In this document: positions 43,280 to 51,345 of the stretch, piece by piece | Layout: each line of letters opens with the position of its first letter | Position numbering within the stretch: the first letter of the stretch is position 1 | Assembly (NCBI RefSeq): GCF_042678385.1 | Contig: NZ_JBHUDY010000001.1 | Coordinates: 2,562,485-2,626,484, forward strand | Source: Sphingomonas_B tabacisoli | Lineage (GTDB): Bacteria > Pseudomonadota > Alphaproteobacteria > Sphingomonadales > Sphingomonadaceae | DNA: 64,000 nt | Reading direction: 5' to 3' | The notes under the pieces: generated by a model | The model's database searches: none | Seen by the model: only the letters and a program-made list of their open reading frames with translations | Told to the model about the DNA's origin: nothing | Position numbers and translations under genes: made by a program

Positions 43280-43321
43280 TACGGTAGAATCGCGAGTCCT
43301 CGCCGTCGGCATTCTACCGTA
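43280..43321. promoter_or_regulatory. Paired CTACCGTA motifs between the GGDEF-EAL and PilZ genes
   Basis: TACGGTAGAAT (43280-43290) and ATTCTACCGTA (43311-43321) form a perfect 11-bp inverted repeat with a 20-nt spacer. Each arm is read towards one of the divergent genes, 62 nt and 64 nt before their ATGs, so it looks like one activator or repressor site per gene. Confidence 0.6.
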
Positions 43322-43384
43322 GTTCTGGAAAACCCAGCCCTAACATATCGGCCCCAGCTTACGCTCATCACGCGGGGCAAAAAC

Positions 43385-43999
43385 ATGCTGAAACGATTGA
43401 AAAGCTTCCTTGCCGACACAGAGCCGGACGATGTCGAGAACAGCGACAAGCGACAGCATAAAAGGCATTCGGTGCTGCTTCAGGCAACATTGTATCCCAT
43501 CGATGCATATTGTGAGGCTGTCGTGCACGATCTCTCCGAGACTGGGCTGATGGGCGAGGCGGAAATCACTTTGACCGTCGGGCAGGTGGTGCATCTCACC
43601 GTCGAGAAAGCGACACTGACCGGAGCCGTGCGATGGACGCGCGGGCAGCGGTTCGGCCTGGCGCTGATCGGCTCTAACGAGATCTGGACCACTCTTTCGG
43701 AGATGGAGCATGGGCATAAAGAGGGCCACCAGCCGCGAAACCGGCGCGTGCGCCTGGACACGCCTGCCCAGCTGCGCACGGGACGACCGCCTCGCCCCGT
43801 GACGGTCCGCAATCTCTCGCAGCGGGGAATGCTGGTGGACTCGGCGGGCGCGCTGGAGCCAGGCCAGCATGTTCTCGTGCATATCAACAAACGAGAGCTG
43901 ATCGCCGGCACGGTCCAATGGTGCAACGGGGCCGGACGGCTCGGTGTCCGGTCCGACGAGCCGATCGGCATCCTGTCCATCGTATACTCGGAGGCATGA
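43385..43999 (+). CDS. Tandem PilZ domain protein
   Basis: A 204-residue protein made of two PilZ domains (about 22-105 and 115-200). Each has the second PilZ signature: HDLSETGLMGEA (D-x-S-x-x-G) and RNLSQRGMLVDSA (N-x-S-x-x-G). Arg-rich strands precede both (RQHKRHS, RNRRVRLD). It should be a c-di-GMP effector paired with the divergent GGDEF-EAL enzyme. The start at 43385 follows GGGGCAAAAAC. Confidence 0.8.
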   Translation: MLKRLKSFLADTEPDDVENSDKRQHKRHSVLLQATLYPIDAYCEAVVHDLSETGLMGEAEITLTVGQVVHLTVEKATLTGAVRWTRGQRFGLALIGSNEIWTTLSEMEHGHKEGHQPRNRRVRLDTPAQLRTGRPPRPVTVRNLSQRGMLVDSAGALEPGQHVLVHINKRELIAGTVQWCNGAGRLGVRSDEPIGILSIVYSEA

Positions 44000-44317
44000 T
44001 GCCGACGCCGATACGGTAGGAATGCTGTATTCTTCTGCGAAGGCCGAGCGGATAGAGCGGCGACGATCTCGGTCGGGCGCCTCGGTTCTCCCCTGAACCA
44101 AACACCCCCTGGGGACCCGGGCGAGATCACCTTCCTGGACATTCTCCGGCGGCAAGGCAGGCCGTTTATAAGCCGCTGCGTCCGGGGCGGACCGGATAGC
44201 CGCAATAGGCATCCCAACGACATCTCCACCCGAAGCCCTCGACCTCCACGATGAAGATCACGCACAGAAGCCGCAAAAAAACAGCGGCTTATGAGATCAT
44301 CCGGGGATTGTTGGGAT
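44000..44317. other. Intergenic region with a further CTACCGTA-type site
   Basis: No supported gene. It contains TACGGTAGGAAT at 44012-44023 (a fourth copy of the motif, pointing to the minus strand) and the terminator of the tRNA-Ser gene at its right end. The function of the isolated motif copy is not evident. Confidence 0.5.
44268..44290 (-). terminator. Hairpin after tRNA-Ser
   Basis: Minus strand AAGCCGC and GCGGCTT pair over 7 bp around a 9-nt loop with seven T residues, about 28 nt behind the tRNA 3' end. The T-run is in the loop, so it is an imperfect intrinsic terminator. Confidence 0.45.
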
Positions 44318-44410
44318 TGGCGGAGACGGAGGGATTCGAACCCTCGGTAGGAGTGATCCCCCTACGGCGGTTTAGCAAACCGCTGGTTTCAGCCACTCAC
44401 CCACGTCTCC
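44318..44410 (-). tRNA. tRNA-Ser (anticodon GCT)
   Basis: A 93-nt serine tRNA with encoded CCA. GGAGACG/CGTCTCC acceptor stem, D-arm with GGGTGAGTGGCTGAAACC, anticodon loop TTTGCTAAA with anticodon GCT, a long variable arm (TAGGGGGATCACTCCTA) as expected for tRNA-Ser, and T-loop GGTTCGAATC. Confidence 0.97.
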
Positions 44411-44574
44411 GGATGCGGCGGTCGCGCGGCGATAGCAGGGGCTTTGCGCTCGATCAACGGGGCGCGGAAACGATTCGGTCCGGCGCATTTTCGATTCGCC
44501 CTGCCGCCCGTTCATTGTGGGGCAAGCCGGATTCCGGCTATTCTTCCAACCGGATAGAAGTGGGGAATGGGCAG

Positions 44575-45303
44575 ATGAAACGGGTTGGGCAAGGCGCAAT
44601 GCTGGGGCTGGCGGTGCTGGCCGCGCCGCTTTCGGCGCAAGTGCAGACGGTCGACCCCAACACGCGGATCGACGCCGATCTCGGCCCGGCTCCGGCGACG
44701 CCTGCTCCGGCGGCGGCGCCTAATGACACGGTTTATTACGGCGACACCTCTCCCCCGGCCTCGCCTGCTCCCGCCACACCCAGCGCGCCTGCCGCCACGA
44801 CGGCAAGCGCGCCGGCCGGCGAGACCTACAAGAAGGACGACCTGATCGGCGCGGCCGAGGGCGTGTTCGGCAAGGGCGCCAAGGGGCTGGCCGGCATCAT
44901 CGAGAAGATCCTGAAGGACCAGGGCGAGCCCACCGCCTATATCTCCGGCCGCGAGGCCGGCGGTGCGCTGGTCGTCGGGCTGCGCTACGGCTCCGGCACG
45001 CTCAATCACAAGGTCGAGGGGCCGCGACCGGTTTACTGGACGGGGCCGTCGATCGGCTTCGACGCGGGCGCGAACGGCGGCAGCACGTTCGTGCTGGTCT
45101 ATAACCTGCACGACACGCACGACCTCTACCAGCGCTTCCCGGCCGGCGAGGGCAATGCCTATTTCGTCGGCGGGCTGACCGCGAGCTATATGCGCTCGGG
45201 CGACATCGTGCTGATCCCGATCCGCCTGGGCGTCGGCGTGCGGCTGGGCGCGAACGTCGGCTATATGAAGTTCAGCGAAAAATCGAAGTGGCTGCCGTTT
45301 TGA
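44575..45303 (+). CDS. DUF1134 / EipA-type envelope integrity protein
   Basis: A 242-residue exported protein: signal peptide MKRVGQGAMLGLAVLAAPLSA, a Pro/Ala-rich linker to about residue 85, then the DUF1134 domain (GVFGKGAKGLAGIIEKILKDQGEPTAYISG ... SIGFDAGANGGSTFVLVYNLH). The Brucella member, EipA, is a small beta-barrel periplasmic protein important for envelope integrity. It is in the periplasm. The start at 44575 has GGGGAATGGG; earlier in-frame ATGs lie inside the tRNA-Ser. A palindromic repeat follows the stop. Confidence 0.88.
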   Translation: MKRVGQGAMLGLAVLAAPLSAQVQTVDPNTRIDADLGPAPATPAPAAAPNDTVYYGDTSPPASPAPATPSAPAATTASAPAGETYKKDDLIGAAEGVFGKGAKGLAGIIEKILKDQGEPTAYISGREAGGALVVGLRYGSGTLNHKVEGPRPVYWTGPSIGFDAGANGGSTFVLVYNLHDTHDLYQRFPAGEGNAYFVGGLTASYMRSGDIVLIPIRLGVGVRLGANVGYMKFSEKSKWLPF

Positions 45304-45324
45304 CGATCTGACGAAGTTCGGATC

Positions 45325-45404
45325 GTCACCCCGGACTTGATCGGGGGTCCCGCTGCCTTCGAAAGGCAAGAAGGAGCGGGATGCCGGATCAAGTCCGGCA
45401 TGAC
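45325..45404. repeat. Palindromic repeat, CCGGACTTGATC family
   Basis: GTCACCCCGGACTTGATC (45325-45342) and GATCAAGTCCGGCATGAC (45387-45404) are near-perfect inverted arms, with an inner CCCGCT/AGCGGG pair and a TTCGAA tip. It is a REP-like element between the EipA and convergent pyrC genes and probably terminates both. Confidence 0.7.
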
Positions 45405-45411
45405 GACGGTA

Positions 45412-46446
45412 TTAGTCCGCAAACCTCCAGCGCAGCGTTTCACCCGCGTGGAACGGCACGACCGATGTGCCGGCGGCCGGAATACCTTCCGGCACCTGCA
45501 CGTCCACCCGCTCCAGCGTCACTGTCCCTTCGTTCAACGGCAGGCCGTAGAAACGCGGGCCATTCTCGGACGCGAACGCCTCGAACCTGTCGAGCGCGCC
45601 TTCCTCTTCGAACACGCTCGCATAACTCTCCAGAGCGAACGACGCATTGAAGATGCCGGCGCAGCCGCAGGCGGACTCCTTGGCAGAGATCGCGTGCGGG
45701 GCGCTGTCGGTGCCGAGGAAGAATTTGGGCGATCCGGAAACCGTCGCCTTGCGCACCGCGAGCCGATGCGCCTCGCGCTTGGCGACGGGCAGGCAATACG
45801 CGTGCGGGCGGAGGCCACCTTCGAAGATCGCGTTGCGATTGATGATCAGGTGCTGGGGCGTGACCGTCGCGCCGATCAGCGGGCCGCTCTCCGCCACGAA
45901 CGCGGCCGCGTCGGCAGTGGTGATGTGCTCGAACACGATCTTGAGGCCGGGAAAATCGCGGACCAGGCCGGTCAGCACACGTTCGATGAACACCGCCTCG
46001 CGATCGAAGATATCGACCGCCGGATCGGTGACTTCGCCGTGGACCAGCAACGGCATCCCGATCCGCTGCATCGCCTCCAGCGCCGGATAGAGATTGCGGA
46101 CGTCGGTGACGCCGTGCGCGGAATTGGTGGTCGCGTGGGCCGGATAGAGCTTGGCGGCAGTGAAGACACGCTCGGCATGGCCGCGCGTCAGCTCGTCCGG
46201 GCTGGCGTCGTCGGTCAGGTAGCACGTCATCAGCGGCGTGAAGCCGGGCGCGGCGGCGAGGATGCGATCGCGATAGGCGCTCGCCGCCGCGACCGTCGTG
46301 ACCGGAGGCACGAGGTTCGGCATCACGATCGCGCGGGCGAACTGGCGGGCGGTGAAGGGCGCGACCGCCTTCAGCATGTCGCCGTCGCGCAGGTGGACGT
46401 GCCAGTCGTCGGGGCGGCGGATCGTCAGCCGGGCTTTAGTTTCCAT
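45412..46446 (-). CDS. pyrC: Dihydroorotase (class II)
   Basis: A 344-residue metal enzyme of pyrimidine synthesis that closes carbamoyl-aspartate to dihydroorotate. DDWHVHLRDG at 13-22 gives the first two metal His, AKLYPAHATTNS holds the carboxylated Lys and a His that binds metal, FEHITT gives the next His, and GTDSAPH the catalytic Asp. Length and these motifs match the E. coli type. The ATG at 46446 is 23 nt from the divergent YgfZ gene ATG at 46470, so both share a very short promoter region. Confidence 0.96.
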   Translation of the reverse strand: METKARLTIRRPDDWHVHLRDGDMLKAVAPFTARQFARAIVMPNLVPPVTTVAAASAYRDRILAAAPGFTPLMTCYLTDDASPDELTRGHAERVFTAAKLYPAHATTNSAHGVTDVRNLYPALEAMQRIGMPLLVHGEVTDPAVDIFDREAVFIERVLTGLVRDFPGLKIVFEHITTADAAAFVAESGPLIGATVTPQHLIINRNAIFEGGLRPHAYCLPVAKREAHRLAVRKATVSGSPKFFLGTDSAPHAISAKESACGCAGIFNASFALESYASVFEEEGALDRFEAFASENGPRFYGLPLNEGTVTLERVDVQVPEGIPAAGTSVVPFHAGETLRWRFAD

Positions 46447-46469
46447 GCGCGGCCCCTTAACTGACGCAA

Positions 46470-47189
46470 ATGGCCGGGACCACCCTCACCGATCGCGCAC
46501 TGATCCGTCTCTCAGGCGAGGAGGTGCGCGGCTTCCTTCAAGGCCTCGTCACCAACGACGTGACCGGCGCGCTGCCGGTTTGGGCCGGGCTACTCAGCCC
46601 GCAAGGCAAGGCGCTGTTCGACTTCATCGTCTGGGCCGATGAGGGGGATGTGCTGATCGATTGCGAGGGCGAAGTGGCCGAGGCATTAACGCGCCGACTG
46701 ACAATGTATCGCTTGCGACGTCCGATCACGATCGCGCCGGAACCAGACTTGGCCGTGCATTGGTCGCTTGACGGCGATGTGCTCGACCCGCGGCTGGCAG
46801 CGCTCGGAGCACGCTGGCTTGCGCCACCGGACGAGCCCGCCGAAGGTTGGCACGGGCACCGGCTGCGCCTCGGCGTCGCCGAAGGTCGCGCGGAACTCGG
46901 CGATAACGCGACACTCTGGCTGGAATGCAACGCGGCGGAGTTGAGCGGCGTCAGCTTCTCCAAAGGCTGCTATGTTGGCCAGGAGAATACCGCGCGGATG
47001 AATTGGCGGCAAAAAGTGAATAGGCGGCTGGTCGTCGTCGAGACGGGCACCAATCCCGGCGAGGCGGCGAACGCCTGGTATCCGGAGCTGGGGCTTGCGG
47101 TCGCACGGCTGCGCGTCGAAGAGCTGGACAAGCCGCTCGCCTGGGGACGGCCGATCGTCCCCGAGTGGTTGAAGGAGGCCGTTGCTTGA
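46470..47189 (+). CDS. ygfZ: Folate-binding protein YgfZ (iron-sulfur cluster repair)
   Basis: A 239-residue GcvT-like protein. The diagnostic KGCYVGQE is near residue 170, preceded by an N-terminal folate-binding domain (LIRLSGEEVRGFLQGLVTNDVTGAL). YgfZ helps to build or repair Fe-S clusters in radical-SAM and other enzymes with the help of tetrahydrofolate. It is divergent from pyrC and overlaps the next gene by TTGA. Confidence 0.92.
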   Translation: MAGTTLTDRALIRLSGEEVRGFLQGLVTNDVTGALPVWAGLLSPQGKALFDFIVWADEGDVLIDCEGEVAEALTRRLTMYRLRRPITIAPEPDLAVHWSLDGDVLDPRLAALGARWLAPPDEPAEGWHGHRLRLGVAEGRAELGDNATLWLECNAAELSGVSFSKGCYVGQENTARMNWRQKVNRRLVVVETGTNPGEAANAWYPELGLAVARLRVEELDKPLAWGRPIVPEWLKEAVA

Positions 47190-47938
47190 AAGCCTTGTTG
47201 CCGTTGCTGTCGCTGCTGTTCTTGGGTGCGTCGAACCCGGCGGTGCCGGTCGAGCGCGTTGAGATCGTCCGCACCTTCCCGCACGATTCACACGCCTTCA
47301 CCGAAGGGCTGCTCTATCTCGACGGCAAGCTCTACGAGAGCACCGGCATGGAAGGCCGCTCGTCGATCCGCGAAGTGCGGCTGGAGGACGGCAAGGTCGT
47401 CCGCCAGGCGGTGATCCCGCCGCAATATTTCGGCGAGGGCCTGGTCAATTGGGGAGCCAAGCTGATCAGCCTGACCTGGCAGAATGGCGTCGGCTTCATC
47501 TGGGACCGGGCGACGCTGAAGAAGACCGGCGAATGGCGCTATCCGGGCGAAGGCTGGGCGCTGACGCAAAACGGCCGCGAGATCGTGATGAGCGACGGCA
47601 CGCCGCAACTCCGCTTCCTCGATCCCAATAGCCTGAAGGAACTGCGCCGCGTCACCGTCACGGTGAACGGCAGCAAGCTCTCGCGCATCAACGAGCTGGA
47701 ATGGGTGAAAGGCGACGTGCTCGCCAATATCTGGGAGACCGACCGCATCGCCCGCATCGATCCGGCGACCGGGCGGGTCAAGGCCTGGATCGACCTTGGC
47801 CCGCTGGTTTCGAAAGTGCCGCGGCGCGGCCTCGACGATGTCGCGAACGGGATCGCCTATGACGCGAAGGGCGACCGGCTGTTCGTGACGGGGAAGAACT
47901 GGCCCTATCTGTTCCAGATCCGCACCGTCAGGCGCTGA
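47186..47938 (+). CDS. Glutaminyl-peptide cyclotransferase (plant-type)
   Basis: A 250-residue exported enzyme that cyclises N-terminal glutamine to pyroglutamate. A signal peptide (LKALLPLLSLLFLGASNPA) is followed by a five-bladed beta-propeller with FPHDSHAFTEGLLYLDGKLYESTG and NELEWVKGDVLANIWETD, as in plant and bacterial Gln_cyclotr proteins. The TTG at 47186 overlaps the ygfZ stop codon and has GGAGG 8 nt upstream; the earlier in-frame GTG is less likely. It ends one base before the convergent PspC gene. Confidence 0.88.
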   Translation: MKALLPLLSLLFLGASNPAVPVERVEIVRTFPHDSHAFTEGLLYLDGKLYESTGMEGRSSIREVRLEDGKVVRQAVIPPQYFGEGLVNWGAKLISLTWQNGVGFIWDRATLKKTGEWRYPGEGWALTQNGREIVMSDGTPQLRFLDPNSLKELRRVTVTVNGSKLSRINELEWVKGDVLANIWETDRIARIDPATGRVKAWIDLGPLVSKVPRRGLDDVANGIAYDAKGDRLFVTGKNWPYLFQIRTVRR

Positions 47939-48232
47939 TCAGGCCGCCTTGGCCAGCACCAGCTCGTCGTCGTTCTGATGCGCAGGCGCGGCCTGTGCTT
48001 CGGCGTGTTCGGCGCTGTCCTTGACGATCGCCGGGAAGATCACCCGGCTCGCCAGCACCAGCACGAAGCCCGCTGCATAGGCGCTCAGGATCACAACCGG
48101 ATTCCACAGCAGCAGCACCGCCAGCGTCATCCGCAGATAAAGCGGATTGAAGCCCAGATCCTCGCTGAGCGCGGCGCACACGCCGAGCAGCACGTCGTTA
48201 CGGGCCATGAACGAGAAACGGGACGCTTTCAT
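47939..48232 (-). CDS. PspC-domain membrane protein
   Basis: A 97-residue inner-membrane protein with the PspC domain (ARNDVLLGVCAALSEDLGFNPLYLRMTLA, then a hydrophobic segment LLLWNPVVILSAYAAGFVLVL). The C-terminal 30 residues are hydrophilic (HAEAQAAPAHQNDDELV). PspC proteins respond to envelope stress together with PspB; no PspA/B gene is near. The start at 48232 has AGGAGATC; a longer frame with a non-homologous extension exists. Confidence 0.82.
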   Translation of the reverse strand: MKASRFSFMARNDVLLGVCAALSEDLGFNPLYLRMTLAVLLLWNPVVILSAYAAGFVLVLASRVIFPAIVKDSAEHAEAQAAPAHQNDDELVLAKAA

Positions 48233-48754
48233 CTTGATCTCCTGTGGCGTTCCGAAGCGCGTGCTCCGGGGTTGCGCCATGCTTTGCAGGCACTGTGCCA
48301 AACCTGCTAAACCGCTGGTTTCACTGAGTTTCGTTCAACTGGACCTGATCGTCAGCCCGATCGATAAGCCGCCATTGCCTAATTGTTGGTATAAACCGCC
48401 ACACATTTGGGAAGGAAAGATCGCATCGACAAGGGCGGTACGCTGATCGACGAACAGCGCTATCGGCGAAACCGCGCCGGGCGAACAAAGCCGTGCACGG
48501 CGGCGTCTTTACCGCCAATGACGAAACCGCCTTCAAGGACAAAGACCCAATCGGCAGGTCCGGCCGATGGCCCGGCGTGGCATGCGCATAAGTTGCGATC
48601 CACGCAATGAACGGCATGTATCGAGAAGGGCCAATATTGGCGGCTCGGAAGCGCCGGTTAGCCTCGCTGTCCGCTTCCCGCTAAAACGGAAAAATGACGC
48701 GCCAGACCCGCTCGCGACTGCGCCCTCTAGCAAAGGAGGATCGAAGCGGTTATA
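48233..48754. other. Stretch without a supported gene upstream of tetR
   Basis: About 520 bp between the PspC and tetR genes. A plus-strand frame ending around 48588 (reading ALSAKPRRANKAVHGGV ... FKDKD) looks protein-like but has no start or upstream continuation and may be a remnant. A good AAAGGAGGA (48733-48741) precedes no matching start codon. Nothing else supported. Confidence 0.45.
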
Positions 48755-48766
48755 TACCGGTCGTTA
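48755..48766. promoter_or_regulatory. TetR operator 1 (autoregulatory, overlaps tetR start)
   Basis: TACCG-GT-CGTTA, one mismatch from the palindrome TACCG-N2-CGGTA; the last base is the A of the tetR ATG. Confidence 0.6.
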
Positions 48767-49377
48767 TGGAAATGACGGCCACTGCTTCCACCCGCGGACG
48801 CCCGCGCGAATTTTGTTGCGACCAGGCGCTCGCGGCTGCGTTGCGGGTGTTCTGGAGCAAGGGATACGAGGGCGCCTCGATGGCCGACCTCACCGAGGCG
48901 ATGGGCATCACCAAGCCCAGCCTGTACGCCGCCTTCGGCAACAAGGAACAGCTCTTCGTGAAGGCGCTCGACCTCTACGAGCGCGAGAAGATGGAATATG
49001 TCGGCGAGGCGCTGGCCGAACCGACCGCGCGCAAGGTCGCCGAGCACATGCTCCGCGGCGCGCTCGACACCCAGACCGGCGTCAACGAGCCCAAGGGCTG
49101 CCTGCGCGTGATCAGCCAGGTCGCCTGCGGCGCGGAAGCCGATTCGATCCGCATGTACGTCGTGGAGCGCAGCGCGAAAGCGAAACAGGCGCTGGTCGAA
49201 CGGATGGAACGCGCCAAGGCCGAAGGCGACTTGCCGCCCGAAGTCGATGCGGAGGGACTGACCAGCTATCTCTATGCGATCGTGCAAGGGATGGCCGTCC
49301 AGGCAGGCACCGGCGCCACGCGCGCGGAGCTGGAGCGGATGATCGAGACCAGCCTCATGGTCTGGCCGGGCCGCTAG
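48766..49377 (+). CDS. TetR family regulator of the RND efflux operon
   Basis: A 203-residue repressor with an N-terminal HTH (GRPREFCCDQALAAALRVFWSKGYEGASMADLTEAMGITKPSLYAAFGNKEQLF), a TetR_C_16-like ligand domain (PKGCLRVISQVACGAEADSIR) and several Cys (Cys18, Cys19, Cys105, Cys112) that might sense oxidation. The ATG at 48766 lies inside an operator-like palindrome and has no Shine-Dalgarno at the usual place; the -10-like TATATA at 48751-48756 could give a leaderless mRNA. ATG 48772 is the alternative. It is 255 nt upstream of and in the same direction as the efflux operon. Confidence 0.88.
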   Translation: MEMTATASTRGRPREFCCDQALAAALRVFWSKGYEGASMADLTEAMGITKPSLYAAFGNKEQLFVKALDLYEREKMEYVGEALAEPTARKVAEHMLRGALDTQTGVNEPKGCLRVISQVACGAEADSIRMYVVERSAKAKQALVERMERAKAEGDLPPEVDAEGLTSYLYAIVQGMAVQAGTGATRAELERMIETSLMVWPGR

Positions 49378-49386
49378 AAAAAATCT

Positions 49387-49398
49387 TACCGACCGGTA
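49387..49398. promoter_or_regulatory. TetR operator 2
   Basis: TACCG-AC-CGGTA, a perfect 5-bp palindrome with 2-nt centre, just behind the tetR stop codon and upstream of the efflux promoter. Confidence 0.7.
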
Positions 49399-49408
49399 CA
49401 AAAAGCTC

Positions 49409-49445
49409 TTGAACACCGGCTGAACACATTATATACCGACTGGTA
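49409..49445 (+). promoter_or_regulatory. Sigma-70 promoter of the RND operon with TetR operator 3
   Basis: TTGAAC (49409-49414), 17-nt spacer, TATACC (49432-49437) gives a strong promoter. TACCG-AC-TGGTA (49434-49445), one mismatch from the operator palindrome, overlaps the -10, so the repressor would exclude RNA polymerase. The start point near 49445 leaves a leader of about 190 nt. Confidence 0.65.
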
Positions 49446-49632
49446 CAGAGAGTAACGGCGGCAACCGCCGACAGCAGCAGGAGCGGATCCGAAGAGGCAC
49501 GGGCTAGCGGCCCGCCGGCCGCTTTGGCTTCGCGCCCCTTCGAACCAATGCCGGAGCACGCGAGGGCGCGGAGGCGCTTTTGCGAGAGGACCACGTGTCC
49601 CGGCTTCCGGCAGCAAAAAGAGGGAGTCGAAC

Positions 49633-50031
49633 ATGGCTTATCTGAACTTCGCCGAGCCCGCCGCCGCGCTGGCGCCCGCCCTGCCCCGCCACGATCCAGT
49701 TCCAGCCAAACAGCAGCCCTCGCTGTCCGCGCTCGAATGGTCGGTGGTCGCGCTCGCCCGCCGCGACCGCCTGTCTTCCCTGCGCCAGCCCAGCCGCGTC
49801 GCCAAGGCGTTCGCCGCAGTGTTCGGCGGCAACAACGACAACCGGCTTGCCGATCCCCGGCTCGAAGCCCTGCGCCGCGTGTCGGTCCACGCCTGGTATC
49901 ACAGCTTCGCGATCCCCGAATATGAGGTTGAGAGCTTCTACGAGGCAGGCTTTTCGCCCGAGCAGCTTGAGCTTCTTCTCACCAGCATCAGCCGCGGCCG
50001 CAGCGAGCGCCGCCGGAAGGCTTACGCATGA
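49633..50031 (+). CDS. Hypothetical protein, first gene of the RND efflux operon
   Basis: A 132-residue soluble protein. The beginning MAYLNFAEPAAALAPALP is Ala/Pro-rich. The middle ALEWSVVALARRDRLSSLRQPSRVAKAFAAVFGG and C-terminal VSVHAWYHSFAIPEYEVESFYEAGFSPEQLELLL are clearly protein-like, with an aromatic cluster. No membrane segment, no known domain. The ATG has GAGGGAG and the stop overlaps the adaptor start (ATGA), so it is part of the efflux operon. Its role in efflux, if any, is not known. Confidence 0.75.
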   Translation: MAYLNFAEPAAALAPALPRHDPVPAKQQPSLSALEWSVVALARRDRLSSLRQPSRVAKAFAAVFGGNNDNRLADPRLEALRRVSVHAWYHSFAIPEYEVESFYEAGFSPEQLELLLTSISRGRSERRRKAYA

Positions 50032-51333
50032 ACATGATCACGAAAATCGAGCCGGAGGCGGACTCCGCCGCCGTGCAGGAGCAAACCGTCCCCGGCGCCC
50101 GATGGCGCAAGCGGGCGCTGGTGGTGCTGCCGCTCGCGGCGCTGATCGGCGGCCTCACCGTCGCCAATCGCGAAAGCCCCCCGCCCCCCGCCCCGCCGGC
50201 CCCGACCGTCACCGTCGCACAGCCATTGGTCCGCGATGTGAATGAGTGGGACGAATATATCGGCCGCTTCGAGGCGAGCCGGACGGTCGAGGTCCGTCCG
50301 CGCGTCTCGGGCCAGATAGTCGCCGTCCACTTCACCGACGGCCAGATCGTGCGGAAGGGCCAGGTGCTCTTCACGATCGACCAGCGCCCGTTCGCTGCCG
50401 CCCTCGCGGAAGCACGGGCCGGCCTCGCCAGCGCGCAGAGCGACCTCGCCCTTGCCAATGCCGATCTCGGCCGTGCCCAGCGGTTGCTGGCGGACCAGGC
50501 GGTGGCGCCAAGCGAGATCGACCGGCTGCAGGCCCGCGTTCGTGCGGCTTCGGCCGCGCTGGCAGGCGCCCAGGCGCGGGTCCGCTCGCGGGCGCTGGAC
50601 ATGGAGTTCACCCAAGTCCGCGCCCCGATCGGCGGCCGCGTCTCGGATCGCCGGATCGATCCCGGCAANCGGCCGCGTCTCGGATCGCCGGATCGATCCC
50701 GGCAATCTGGTCGCTGCAGGCGATGGGCCGGCGAGCTCGCTGCTCACGACGATCAACGCGCTCGACCCGATCTATTTCACCTTCGACAGTTCGGAAGCTT
50801 TGTTCCTGAAGGGCCAGCGCGCCCGCGAACAGGGCGCCACCTCCTCGCCGGTCGAGATCCGCCTGCAGGATGAAGCGGACTATCGCTGGAAAGGCCGGCT
50901 GGACTTCACCGACAATACGCTCGATCCGAAGTCCGGGACCATCCGGGTCCGCGCGGTGCTCGACAATCCAAGTCTGTTCCTGACGCCCGGCATGTTCGGC
51001 AACATGCGGCTGGCGAATGGCGGCACCGTCAAGGCGCTGCTGGTTCCCGATGCCGCGGTGCAGACCGACCAGGCGCGCAAGACGCTGCTGGTCGTCGGCC
51101 CTGACGGATCGGTGACCGCCAAGCCGGTCGTGCTTGGCCCGGTGGTCGATGGCCTCCGTGTGATCCGTTCCGGCCTGACACCGCAGGACAGGGTCGTGAT
51201 CTCCGGCACCCAGATGGCGATGCCCGGCGCCAAGGTGCAGGTCCGCGCCGGGCGGGTGCAGCCCGAGCGCATCGCCCAGGCCCCCTCAATCGTGGCGCCG
51301 CCGCCCGGCCAGGCGACGTTCGCAGTGCGGTAG
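50028..51333 (+). CDS. RND efflux periplasmic adaptor (MexE/AcrA type), split by an assembly artefact
   Basis: A membrane fusion protein of an RND pump. The frame from 50028 has a hydrophobic anchor near 28-45, the lipoyl/hairpin part (RPRVSGQIVAVHFTDGQIV, then QARVRAASAALAGAQARVRS) and ends its sensible reading at GGRVSDRRIDPG. There an N (50669) and a duplicated 36-bp block shift the frame by one; the second copy continues in another frame with NLVAAGDGPASSLLTTINALDPIYF to the stop at 51333. Removing the N and one copy gives an intact 422-residue protein. It overlaps the upstream hypothetical gene by ATGA. The real gene is almost certainly whole. Confidence 0.85.
50633..50705. repeat. 36-bp exact duplication around an N (likely contig join)
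   Basis: Positions 50633-50668 and 50670-50705 are identical (each starts CGGCCGCGTCTCGGATCG), separated only by N at 50669. Two overlapping contig ends placed side by side explain this. Confidence 0.9.
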
Positions 51334-51345
51334 CCCACCCGAAAC

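Noticed and set aside
48321..48617. 98-codon minus-strand frame between PspC and tetR
   Set aside because: No start signal, atypical composition, and a competing plus-strand fragment; left as unassigned.
50028..51333. Calling the RND adaptor a pseudogene because of the frame change
   Set aside because: The frame change coincides exactly with the N and the 36-bp duplicate, which points to assembly rather than mutation.
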